From Chrysomallon squamiferum (taxonomy: Eukaryota > Mollusca > Gastropoda > Neomphalida > Peltospiridae): a DNA stretch of 42,500 nt. Below, in pieces: positions 1 to 11,375 of this stretch. The number at the start of each line of letters is the position of its first letter. The first letter of the stretch is position 1. The notes beneath the pieces were generated by a model that was not told where the DNA came from, ran no database searches, and was given only the letters and a program-made list of their open reading frames with translations. The stretch covers positions 35,914,183 through 35,956,682 of the forward strand of contig CM022671.1 in assembly GCA_012295275.1 (NCBI GenBank). Direction: 5' to 3'. The position numbers were made by a program, and so were the translations under genes.

Positions 1-606
1 TTAATCATGATACAAAAAATATTTCAATTAAATAATGTTAACTGTAGATACTCACAAATGTTATTCTTAATGTCTGAAATTTCTCAAAAGCAAGATACTT
101 TATTCATGCTGTGATGTTATTAATTAATTCATTCAGTTTTACTTTTATATGTTTTAAAAATGAAAATAAAAATAGTAAGTTACTTTATATATTTAAAACA
201 CACACACAAACACACACACAGAGAAACAAGAAAAAATAAGGCACATCAACATCTGTTTACATGCATGTTATAGTGTTTGTTACATCTGTCAAACAATGAA
301 CAGTTGAATTAAAAAAACAAAAAATCCATCAGATTATTTTTCACTCAAGTATTGATATTACAAGTATATATGCATTACCAACGTCAAGGACATTAGTAAC
401 ATATTTCAACGGTAATAAATTTTAAATAAACAAATAAAAACAAATAGATTTTTCCTGACTTATAACAGAATGTTTAATATGCAGGAAAAAAAAAAAAGGA
501 AAAGAATTTAAAGAATTCTAAAATCTGAAGTTGTTTTTATGTGTGTATGTCTGAGTACGTCAGTATGTTTATGTATCTGAATATTTCTGTAATATGTAAG
601 TGTATG

Positions 607-659
<53 letters not shown>

Positions 660-1724
660 TGTGTCTGGGTGCATGCATGCACACTGACACAAACATCAAA
701 GGACAGAAAGCCCACTGTGCTGATTGTATATTATATTAATGGTAAAAGAAAACCTCATCTGGAAAGTTTCAGAACATATTAAAACAAGCAGCTGGCAGAT
801 AAACCTAATTAGAAAATATAGTTATGAAGTGTTAACAAGTGTGAACAGCTAAACAAACAGTGTACCGTGAGCCAGGTAAATGAAATGATTACATCTGCAG
901 TGTTTTTCATCAGCCTAAATTCAGCTTACACAGAGAGTGGCTGCATTGGGGGGAGGGTGTCTGTGTCTATGTATTTATTAACATGCGTGTGTGTATGTGT
1001 GTCTGTGTGTGTGGACAAAAGGAAAAATGTTTTAAAATGCTTGAAGACCTTGTTTCATAAATCAAACACTAACTGTATTTCACACTGATATTTCTGAAAA
1101 GACAGATTTGTCAGCTGTTAAATGACTGAATCCTGTTCAGTGTTCTCGGTTCAACAGTTCTAATTCTTCAGTTACTGCAGAGATACAAAATTTAGGAATA
1201 AAAAAAAAAAAAAAAAAAAAGAATTTTTATACCTTTTACAGATCAGGTTAAAGTTTTCTATGACTATTTTACTAAAGAGATGTCTTCATTGCATGATCAG
1301 ATATATGACTGAACTGTGTAACAAGGATCTTTAATCTTTTACCTTCAAGTCTTATTTAACACTGCACATCCAATTTCTGTCTACAAATTGGTTTCGATCA
1401 ATCAATGTACATTTTGCTTTTATCTCAAAGAACTTGACATCATATTTTTAAGCACAGAAATATCGAGAAAAATCTCTTCCCCTTTGTTTTCTTTTGGCTC
1501 CATTTGTTTCTGAGACACTAACACACATATGCATGTCTGCACATGCCCACACACACACACATTTTCATATTAGTGGACAAACACTTCACATGGCAGTCAG
1601 CAAGATGGACAAAGAGATTAAGTTCTGACTGGATGGAAAACTAAAAATAAGCTGAAGAGAAGAGAAGTTGAGGTATCAGTTACAGCTTAATGTGTGACCC
1701 AGGTGTCACCAGAGATAAACTTAC
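1..1724. other. non-coding AT-rich stretch
   Basis: I see no supported gene here. The stretch holds a long GT run near 607-664 with flanking TGTG-rich sequence to about 1010, a CA-rich patch near 200-220 and an A-run at about 1200-1220. Open frames across it are translations of these simple repeats. It probably lies inside an intron of CaMK1, whose later exons must be beyond position 1, but that is inference. Confidence 0.6.
607..664. repeat. (GT)n microsatellite
   Basis: An almost uninterrupted GT dinucleotide run, slightly interrupted at its right end. Both strands give poly-Cys/Val or poly-His/Thr frames that should not be taken for genes. Confidence 0.97.
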
Positions 1725-1810
1725 CTGACTGTGATGTAAAGGATTTTCTCTTATTAGTCTGGCAGGTCTTCCCCTTTCGTGGGCTTACTTGTGTGGCATT
1801 ATCTGTGACC
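1725..1810 (-). other. candidate internal exon, unassigned
   Basis: On the minus strand an AG at 1812-1811 is followed by 86 nt open in one frame and then by a consensus donor (CAG followed by GTAAGT, exon end 1725). The open frame gives a basic Ser/Thr-rich peptide that includes SPRKGKTCQTNKRKSF. It is 1 + 28 codons + 1, so it would need two bases from the previous exon and would pass on one. I do not recognise the peptide, and it is not a CaMKI kinase segment. The polypyrimidine tract before the acceptor is weak. It may be chance. Confidence 0.2.
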
Positions 1811-2524
1811 CTGCACGTCTAATCAGGTTTTAAGTCACATTTTGAGAGAATTCATTTATATGCATGTTCATATTCCTTATGTAATAACCATTACCAATAT
1901 GCCTAGCTGAATATCAGCAAAACTAGAATATTCTGTGCAAACAAGACTAATTTGTTGATAGCCTGAGCTTCAAAAGTGATTCAAAAGCTCATCTAATATA
2001 TATTTTTTTCTCTCTCTCTCTCTCAATAATAATTTTTAAATAAGTATTTAAGTAGCATTTCTGCAAATACATTTTAAAACTCATAGTTCTGAAGTCAGAG
2101 TTGTCATTTAAAACCTGATTTGAAACACAGATTTATATTTTGCTTGAAAGATCTTTAAGAATGACATTTAAGAACCAAAGAAAATAAATAAATACAAAAT
2201 AATAATAATAATAATAATAATAAAAACAAGAGAAATCTGATATGCACTAGAAACCATTAACCCTGGAGATGACATCAAACATGCACTTCATTAGGTAATC
2301 AGAGACAAATTCCTGCAGCTAACCTTCACTACAAATTACAGCCTCACTGGGCTTTCTGACACTAATAGCATATGCAATCAGAAAGGTCCAGAACAAAGCA
2401 ATCAGAACCTAACATTATCATATCAGCAGTGATTTGTGCAGCAGTAGATGACAGACGACTCATTGTTTAGGACTACAAGGTCAAAGCCAACATCAAGTCA
2501 ACTGAAGCAATCACTAAAGTTTAT

Positions 2525-3020
2525 TATTTAATATTACTAGAGCCAGGACTGATATTGGAGACTATTCAAAGAATCATTAAAATGTGTAATTTAGTATTAC
2601 CAGACTCAGGGCTGATATCAGAGCAATACTGAAGTAGATTATTTAGTATTACTAGTCTGAGGGCTGATATCAGAGCTATACTGAAGTTGATTGTTTAGTA
2701 TTACCAGATTCAGGGCCAATATCAGGGCAATACTGAAGTTGATTATTTAGTATTGCTAGACTCAGGGCTGATATCAGAGCAATACTGAAGTTGATTGTTT
2801 AGTACTGCTAGACCCAGGGCTGATATCAGGGCAATACTGAAGTTGATTAATTGGTATTGCTAGACCCAGGGCTGATATCAGGGCAATACTGAAGTTGATT
2901 AATTGGTATTGCTAGACCCAGGGCTGATATCAGGGCAATACTGAACTCAGGGCAATACTGAAGTTGATTAATTGGTATTGCTAGACCCAGGGCTGATATC
3001 AGGGCAGATATCGGGGACAA
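2525..3020. repeat. 52-bp minisatellite with a palindromic core
   Basis: The motif GCTGATATCA, or close variants, recurs at 2611, 2663, 2715, 2767, 2819, 2871 and 2923, an exact 52-bp period. It appears again at 2992 (52+17), where a 17-bp piece of the unit is itself duplicated. A diverged unit lies near 2547. Each unit contains the 10-bp palindrome CTGATATCAG, and the right-hand units are nearly identical while the left ones are diverged. No reading frame stays open through the array. Confidence 0.95.
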
Positions 3021-4247
3021 CAATGAACCTGATTATTTGCTAGTAGAAACAGGACTTACTGAGCAACACACATTCTTATTAATCATATTCTTTGTAATAC
3101 AGCCTCAACTAGTGGAAGTGTAGAAAATAGCTGAATCTTTCATCACTTCAGTTCTGGACTTTCTGAAAGTTTCTATTATTATTTTCTGTGTTTCTCTAAC
3201 CTCAAAGATGACTGTACACCTTGCTTTATTAACAAACCACTGAGCAAAGACCTGGTTTTACTCAGCCACAAGTTGAGTGATGTCAGTGTTGATGTTGCCT
3301 GCTGCTCTGTACTGAACTAATTTTACCTCCACACTCAGTAAATGTTTTCAGCTTAAAGGCAATATGGTTCTTAGAACAAAAAGGTTACTATAAAGAGTTG
3401 TTTTTATATATCCTAGTTCTTGAAGAGGTTTTTATTTTTATATTATGTCCTACCTGCTCAGTGTGCATACATACATACACACACAGATATACATATTATT
3501 AAAAATAACAATATCTACAAAGGTGTTTATTTATAATCAAAAAAAAAATATTTTAATAGTTTTATAAATATTGTCTTTCTCTCTCTCTTTCTCAAATGCA
3601 TACACACAGAAAGATAACTTGTAAATAAATATACGTCAATGGTAAAACAAATGAATCTTCACATTAATGGAATAAGATCATTTATCAAGAGATAAGCAGG
3701 CTGACAGTAAAATCTCTGAGTATTAGTACAGCAACCTGTCATTACTGTTACATGAAACCTCTACCAGATTATTATCATAAAATACAACAATACATTGTTA
3801 AAAATTATGATAAGCATAATGATAAAACTGTTTATCATCATAAAATAGTAATATTACCATTTAGTGATTTACAGTACTATATATTATATTTGTGTATGTG
3901 TTGCATGTGTAAGTGTATCAGACAAAGAAAGAGAATGTGTCTATGTGGGTGTTTACATAAGGAACAAACTACAAAATTATCTGAACAAAATTCAGTTCAA
4001 TTAAACTGTTCCTTCTAAATTCCACACTAATTAATTTAGATTAATAAGAACATGTTATTGTGCTATATACATGAGAAAAAAACCCAACAAAATAACTAGC
4101 TTATTATAATCTGAATCTGCAACCTAGTCAATAGTACTAAGAATAACCAAAGAAAGGAATATAATATTTTGAATATCTTCCAGGTTTCTCGCTAATAACA
4201 TTAATTCCGTACAGTCACTGGTAAAAATCACGTTGAGATGGATACAG
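3021..4247. other. non-coding stretch
   Basis: AT-rich sequence with short CA/TA patches (3466-3496, 3600-3610). I see no gene. The open frame around 3752-4018 is low-complexity and without splice or homology support. Confidence 0.6.
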
Positions 4248-4253
4248 TTTATT
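4248..4253 (-). terminator. candidate poly(A) signal AATAAA
   Basis: A perfect AATAAA on the minus strand, 45 nt past the stop codon of the candidate terminal exon at 4298-4464. Its position is right for a short 3' UTR. AATAAA is common in such AT-rich DNA, so it supports the gene model only modestly. Confidence 0.4.
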
Positions 4254-4297
4254 TCATAACTGTCACAATATTAATCTGTTGTCATGGCAACAGAGAA

Positions 4298-4464
4298 TTA
4301 AAAACCTCCAAAGCTGCGAGGCTTAATTGATCCTTTTCCCTGAGTAACCAAGCACCGCGGAGCTGCACTGCGGATCTGATCGAGAGCTGTTGATATTGGG
4401 AAATAAGGAAAAGAATGTTTGGTTAAAGTCGACTCTGTAACACTTGGCTTTTTATTAGCGGCTA
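4298..4464 (-). CDS. candidate terminal coding exon of a small secreted-peptide gene
   Basis: Minus-strand exon with a pyrimidine-rich acceptor ending in TTTGCAG at 4465, then 2 nt + 54 codons + TAA (4300-4298). The frame is closed by TGA just upstream of the acceptor, as expected for an intron. The peptide begins after VAA with NKKPSVTEST, is Ser/Thr-rich and basic, has one Cys (RCLVTQGKG) and ends KPRSFGGF. GC content is clearly above the neighbourhood. The exon needs exactly one base from the previous exon, and the candidate first exon at 6394-6460 supplies one. I do not recognise the product. No dibasic KR cleavage site is present, only KK near the start. An alternative is that it belongs to another transcript of the surrounding minus-strand gene, but joining it to CaMK1 exon 2 would put it out of frame with an early stop. 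Confidence 0.4.
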
Positions 4465-6393
4465 CTGCAAAGAGGACAAAATGTCACCGAGGTTTAAAGG
4501 TCTACGGCTGACAGTTGTTTGGAAAAGTTGAGAAAAAGGACTGACCCCAATTCCATGCTTTATTAAAAAAATCTTTTCACAGAAGAAAAGTAATGTCTCT
4601 TTTGTTGTCTGTATAAAAAAACGTTTAACCAGTAGGTATCAGTGAGCTTTGCTTTATCTAAACATTATGTAGGTTTTTAAATATAGGAAACATCAAAGTA
4701 GTGCATGGACAGATTGAGAAGTTGGGTGAAAATAGTAACAGTGGGTATTGCTTTCAAGATAAATTTATTGTGAATTCAAGCATTTATGTCAGTGTATTTC
4801 AGTTGTGTTAATGTTTTATGTCACCAGCTATTAATAAAATATACATAAAGTATGCTTTTCTCCACACACCTGTATGTGCAGTTTATGAATATTTATGTGT
4901 ATGTGTTAATGAACTGATTTTTATATTCTACCAAATCATATGTTAAGCAGTCATTAACATCAAAGTAACAAAGTACGTTACACAATTCCCTTTGTGAAAA
5001 AAAGAAATTAATGTTAGAATTATTTTTTTATCTTAATAAAAGTAATTTAGTAAATCTATTAAATTTTGCTGTTGTGAATTTTTTAGAGGAAAGAATTATA
5101 AAAACAACAAGATAAATGTCAACTTTATCTATCTCTATATTTTTTAAATCAGAATAGAAAATTCAATAAAACATTTTATATTGAAGTTTTGAATTACATA
5201 GTGCTTTGTTTTGGTGTGTGTGTGGGGGTAGACAGCATTTTCTTTCATAAAACTGGAAATTGTTTGATAAAAAGACAACCATTCAGAAGTGAAAAAAAGA
5301 AGAAAAAGTCACAGAAAGCAATTATGGAATTAGCAAACTTCTTTTTAAAAACAAAAAAACCCAACTAAATATACATAAGCATGCCTTGATGTATACAAAT
5401 CTTTCATACAAATACACACACATACACACACACAAATATACATACGACACACCTAAAAATCTTATGATCTGGCCCACAAAAGCAGACATTCTCAGTCTTA
5501 ACACTTGTCACTCTTTCTGTCACTGACTAGGTCACTCACTACAAACACCACACACACACGTACAACTAATTAAATCTGGAGTAAATCTGCTGTGTAAAAG
5601 AAATGTCTTCAATCGATGGCTGGTGAAAAGAGCTGGTGTCATTTAAAAGTGAGATGTGGACTCGTTTGAAATGGGCAATTGTCGGATAGTTTTACAAATC
5701 ACACTGTGTTTATTGATCATCAGACCTCTAGTTTGAACAACTGAGAGACAAATATATGAAAAATAACCTAAAAGAAAGGAAAGAAAAAGAAACAAATGTA
5801 AATGAAATGGTAAAAGAAAAAAGAAAAGAAAAAAAAAAAAAAAATGTTTAATAATACAAAAATTAAAAGAGAATTTGGAATGATAAAAAAGAAGAAAAAC
5901 AGTGAGAGAGAAGGAAAGTGCTTTTTTAAGTTTTGTAGTTGAATACTGATATAACAGGACTGAGGAGTTTTGAATTAACAAATTATAATAATAATAATAA
6001 TAATAATAACAACAGTATTGTGACATACATCTCTGAACCTTTTTGTCTCAAAGTTTGTTCTAAATATTTCTAATTAAAGATAGAATTACTACTAGTGCTA
6101 GGCAAAAACCCAAAATTAACTAAAAACAGGTAGAAATCTGAAGACTTGGATAAACTGACTGTTCACAGAAACGTATCTTGTGTGAGATAAACTTACAGAC
6201 ACAACAGAAGATACTGAAAGTTATATTAGAAACACATTTAGAATAAAAAAGTAAACTAGATAAAACATCTGAAAAGAAGAAAGACGCTGTCACATTCTGT
6301 GCAATGAGGAAGACTACTGCACACAGAGACTGTCAGCTGTTGGTAATTCAAACCCGGGCTAAAGCTTAACGTAAATGAAAAATCAATACCCAC
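4465..6393 (-). other. putative intron of the small-peptide gene
   Basis: Non-coding sequence bounded by GTGGGT at the upstream end (6393) and TTTGCAG at the downstream end (4465). It holds A-runs, a short ATA repeat (5984-6008) and CA patches near 5410-5430. No further exon is evident. Confidence 0.35.
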
Positions 6394-6460
6394 CAGTTGC
6401 AAAAGACAACAGCAGAACCATCTGCCCACTGGCACACATCTTCCAGAAAAGTATCATCAT
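6394..6460 (-). CDS. candidate first coding exon with signal-peptide-like sequence
   Basis: On the minus strand ATGATG at 6460 opens 22 codons plus one base before a donor (ACTG followed by GTGGGT). The encoded start is MMILFWKMCASGQMVLLLSF followed by AT. Joined in phase to the exon at 4298-4464 it continues V-A-A-N-K-K. This gives a hydrophobic core followed by a V-x-A type signal-peptidase site after VAA, so a secreted mature chain of about 52 residues is plausible. The total would be 77 residues. Upstream, a short overlapping reading frame (ATG at 6483, stop TGA overlapping the ATG at 6460) would damp translation. An acceptor-like CCGCAG at about 6518 suggests that a non-coding exon may precede it. 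Function unknown; the model rests on phase, stop, poly(A) signal and signal-peptide shape only. Confidence 0.35.
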
Positions 6461-6517
6461 TTAGCCACAGTGCGTCCATTCATTTTTAATAGGATGCTTT
6501 GTAATTTTCACAAAGAT

Positions 6518-8991
6518 CTGCGGAACACAGCCAGCTAAACGAGTTATGTCTCCTCGAGCACTGACAACACTTTCTGTCACCGTTCTCTTTCATTCATTTT
6601 TTTTTAATATTCTTTTTTTTATTTACAACTGCCATCTTACTTATCAAAAAAAAAAAAAAAAAACAGATTTAATAAACATTCATTTTGTTTTTATATAGTA
6701 AACACAGAATAACAAAAGATGACTGATGATTTGAGCCCTGAAATAGCTGTCTTTGACTGCACCGATGTAATGTTTTTAATAGTATCTAAAAACATTTTAA
6801 TTTTAATCAGCCATTAGGCGACTTTCTCCACATTATGTTCTAACAATAAACATATGTTTAAAAAGTAACAGTAACACAGACACATTAAATACTGAAATAA
6901 AATGAGATAAATAAACAAATAATGACAAAAAGAAGCAACGCCAAAAAAAAAACAAAATAAAAAAAAATAAATAAAAGAATGTACATTATAATAATTGTAA
7001 AAGTAAAAAACAAAAAAATAAAAGTGTTTGGTTCAGTGGACAATTGTTTACTGCACTGAGAAGACATTGATCATTGTTGAAGTTGTGAGAAAAAAAAGTG
7101 CTGTAATTTTCTCACTTTCAGTGAGTACACCATTTTTCCTCAGCTGTTATTACTCAAACATTTGTGTAAATATCTGTCAGTTCACAGTTTAGTGACTGTG
7201 ACTGTGACTGCATGCATATCTATTTATACTTCAGTGACAGTGATTTATAAAAAAATATCTATTAAATTTTTATTGACACTGATTTTATGTGTAAATATCT
7301 ATTCACATTTTTAGTGACAGTGATTGTGTGTAAATATCTTGCAGTTGAAGTAAATACAACATTTCTGTAAACAGCTATATCTGATTATCTCTCTCTATTT
7401 AACATGCAGACAGTGAAATGAGGATAATAAATTGATAAAAGGTACAATAAAGTGATACTATAAAGGAGGTAATAAAAGACATTAAGGAATGGTCTACAAC
7501 AAATGCCAATGCTGTGAAGACTACAGTTATATTGCTCTACAGCAGTGTAATCTCATTGTCTAAATGGTTTTATAAATGCCACAACAAATTTCCTGTAACA
7601 GAAAGTAAACAAAGTGAACCATTTTCGTCTGATAGGTTAGCAGCCTGGGTGGTCCCAGATGATGTTTTTATTCTGGTTTATTGGACAAAGTTAACATAAT
7701 CTTCAGTGGTAAGTGATTTAATAAGACACAACTAGCACACTTACATGCACTGACATAGTCCAGCATTTGACGCTTTAGTCTCTGATCTAGGCTAAAAACA
7801 TTTCTCAAACTGTTATTCATCATTATAATTATCATGATCATCAGCATTATCATCATCAATATAATAATAATTATTATTATTAATAAATATTTCTGAATAA
7901 AATTAAAGTGATCAACTTTTAAATTGTGTGTGTCAGTTGATAACAGTTTCAGAGAACGTTCAAACAAAAAACTGAAAATTCTCTAAACAGTATTCAAAAC
8001 ATACTGACAAACAAGTGATGTTTCATCATTCAAAATTACTCAAAAACAATTAGCTGTTTGGTGTTCAGATTTCTTCTTCATCTTCTTTATTATAATGATT
8101 TGCAACTTGATTTTGTAATATTTTTGAAGATTTCATGTAAAATGCTTGAATACTTAAAGTTTGAATAATGCAAAATGTAAGACGTTTAATATCTTAATTT
8201 CGTCTTTTTATCTTGTTTATCAAATTATCCTCAAATTATGAACAATTTAATGAACACTTTTTTGGTTCATATTATTTTCTAAGATTAATTTTCTGTCTTC
8301 TTGAAGCAACAGCAAGAGAAAGGAGAGTTTACATAAAGACAAATGTATTGAGAAATCAAGTGTTTGGAATTAGTTGACAAAAAGTATTTAAATTGACTGA
8401 CAGATTCTTTTTCATCGTAAGCTGCAGTCTCACTAGATAATCTGTCAAACCTACAAGTCATATAAAATTAATTGTGTCATGTCAGAGTTGGAATAATTAA
8501 AACATTTTATTTCTTACTAAAAATCTTTCTTAACCACTCAACAGAGTTAAACATGACACTAGAGTATTTTCTTCCAATGTATTAGAAAAAATAAAAATAA
8601 AAATAAAGAATTAAAAATATAAAAAAAAATAAATAAAAATAAAAATATTAATTAAAATTTTTGTTTATCATTTCCTATTTTGTTTGTGTTTTCTCTTTAA
8701 CATAGAATACTTAATAATGTATTATTATTATTATTATTATAATTTTAACATTACTGATTGGAAGAAAGTCTGTTTTGAGATAATGTGTATATATTTTACT
8801 ATCTGGCATATCTCAAAATCTCTGAACAGCTAAATCATGTTTAGTATTGTTATAAAAATCATGTAGGTCATAATGATTACAGCATATGCAATTCCATACT
8901 GTAACAAAAATCTGAACTTAAGTAAAATATGAGACACTGGTTCTCTTGATTTATGTTATTTTTCCTAATAAAAAAACTATAAAAAATAAAA

Positions 8992-9024
<33 letters not shown>

Positions 9025-9041
9025 ATAATAACAATAACAAT

Positions 9042-9081
<40 letters not shown>

Positions 9082-11154
9082 TAAATAATAAAGTTTTTAA
9101 AAATTAAAAAAAAGTAAAAAGTATCATATATTTTCAAATTAACCCAGTTATCTACCCACACTGATTTTAGTCTATAATTTCTTCTTTCAAGCAGTATAAT
9201 GAAGTCGTGATTACTGGTTTGGGAGAAATTCTAATTTGGTTTGATGTGTTCCAACACTGTATCATTACTTTATTTGTATGTCAAGAAATACTGAACTTTT
9301 CAGTTCTATGAGACTTGAAGGCCACCGTTTGACAAATGTAATTCGACAAATCTGATGTGACACGTAGAAAAACAGAAAACATTCTACAAGTTGCAAGGTG
9401 AGAAAGCTGCTTTATCTAACAACAATCAACTTAGATTCTTTCTTAGGAACATTTCCATATTAGTTGGGTTTTTTTTAACTTCTATTTCAAACAGATCTTA
9501 ATGTTTTCCTCTGAAGAGAATGAAACAAAATCTGACCACAGATGTGATTAGGAAGCAGATAATTAAATCATTTTTCAATTCCTCTCCCAATCTTCCCATG
9601 GATTGAGAAAAACAAAGACACAGAATTTGTGCTGCTAATTAAATGGTCAGTTAGAAATGGCTGGCAGTACAAGAATGTGTTCATGAAAAACCCGAAAAGT
9701 GTGGAAACTAATTAAGAAAAATACTGCTATGTGTTAGTATGTGACCTGCACTGTTTGACAGTTCAGTGTAGCAACAGTTCATTGATATCAGTCTCACATC
9801 AAGTTTGACAGTGACCAGGTCTCAGGATCAATCCTCAGCTACCTGGGGTGTTTTTACTACAATCAGAACCTCGTTACTGGTTTATCAAAGCACAGGGTTC
9901 AGTTGACGTGGCATGCATTGTATTAGGATGATGACATACTTCATTTCTGATAATGGGATAAAGTTTTTATATCTTGGTGGTTTCATTTCTGATATTATCA
10001 CTGTATGTAATAACTTTTTATTTGTTTTACAAGGAAGTGATGATAACAAAAAGTAGAAGAGTTATTACTGGTAATGCTTGCAGCAATTGTTATTTTATTA
10101 TGATTCATGACTTATCAATTATTTTAATTTAGAACTTTAAAAAAAAAAATTATTAATATATATATATATATATATATATCATTTGTATTTTGTATAAAGA
10201 CTGTGAGAAAGAAAAGCTCCACAAGCTGTTAAAACTGCTTTATATAAACCTTCCTAAATACACACAAACACAAATATTTGTGTTCTTTGATAAATCTGCT
10301 TTGAGTCACTGTCTGGAATGGGATATAACACTGATAAAGAAACAAAAACATTGTTTATATAACCTTCTTCACTTGAAGTATTAATAAAATATTTTTTGTG
10401 ATCTATTTTGTATGAATTTTTAAACATGATACATGATGATGTAAATTCTACATGAAGATTATCAAATAAAAACAACAAAATACAAATGGGAAACAAAAAT
10501 CAATATTTAATAATGACTTTTTCACCTTCTCAACTACTGCATTATATTTTTTTATTCTGCTTGCTGGTTTCTATTTATTTACTTTTTTAATTGTTAATAT
10601 TTTGAAAAATTTAATCCAGAATTAATACTGTTATAAAGCATTTTACAATAAATTGGTACATTTTTTAAATTATTTCAAAAATGTCTCTATTAAAATATAT
10701 TTAACAAAATAAAATAATTTCACAATTTTTATTTATTCTTTACAAATATTTTGTATTGTCACAAAAAAAAAAAAAATTATTAACATAAACAAATGACCAT
10801 CTCTAATTAACACAAGAAGGATTCACATTACAAACCATATATCCAATACAAATAAAACAATATATACATATAAAATTTTAAGCAGAAAAAATAAAAAGAG
10901 GGTATTTAAATTACTTCACAAGATTTATATATACAAGATATGCCAAAAAAAAAAAAAAAAATAATAATAATAATAAAAATAAAATAATCAGTGGTAGTAA
11001 ATTAAGTTAAACATGTATCAATGCATGCACTGTGATTGAGAATATGTTCCTCCACATGATTTCCAATCAATGTCTCTTGAGATATTATCTTCAGAATGAT
11101 GTCATTTAATTATAAAAATCTATAACTGTGTGAGATTTCTACAGTGATACTTGC
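6518..11154. other. non-coding stretch with simple and diverged tandem repeats
   Basis: No gene seen. Contents: A-runs near 6645-6662; a diverged repeat of roughly 60 bp around 7130-7380 (recurring gtgtaaatatct and tttagtgacagtgat); ATT/ATA runs near 7859-7885 and 8719-8740; an A-run/AAT/ACA block at 8993-9080; and a TA run near 10,153-10,179. A SINE-like fragment may lie at about 9790-9870 on the plus strand. Confidence 0.55.
8993..9080. repeat. poly(A)-(AAT)-(ACA)n compound microsatellite
   Basis: An A-run of about 27 grades into AAT/ACA and then a clean ACA trinucleotide run. The A-run followed by a short tandem tail resembles the 3' end of a retroposon, but no element body is recognisable beside it. 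The minus-strand frame here is a poly-Val/Phe artefact. Confidence 0.9.
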
Positions 11155-11375
11155 ACACAATTTCAATAATGATTACGACATTCAATATTTATAATTATCA
11201 TGAAATTTGCCGTGCATTTTGAATAAAGATTACAACAGTCAATATTTATAATTATCATGAAATTTGCCGTGCATTTTGAATAAAGATTACAACAGTCAAT
11301 ATTTATAATTATCATGAAATTTGCCATACATTTTTAATAAAGATTACAACACTCAGTATTTATAATTATCATAAC
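11155..11375. repeat. 57-bp minisatellite, four copies
   Basis: The segment TCAATATTTATAATTATCAT recurs at 11,182, 11,239 and 11,296, with a slightly diverged copy at 11,353, an exact 57-bp period. The middle units are almost identical, so the array is young or homogenised. AT-rich and non-coding. Confidence 0.95.

Noticed and set aside
508-782. Overlapping open frames on both strands with poly-His/Thr and poly-Val/Cys
   Set aside because: Translations of the GT microsatellite; no splice sites or recognisable domains.
2525-3020. CRISPR-like regular repeat spacing
   Set aside because: Units are contiguous 52-bp tandem repeats without unique spacers, in a eukaryotic intron-rich region.
5643-6026. 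127-codon minus-strand frame rich in Phe/Leu/Tyr
   Set aside because: Runs through A/T homopolymers and an ATA repeat; composition explains it.
8877-9161. Minus-strand frame with poly-Val and poly-Phe
   Set aside because: Product of the poly(A)-(ACA)n block.
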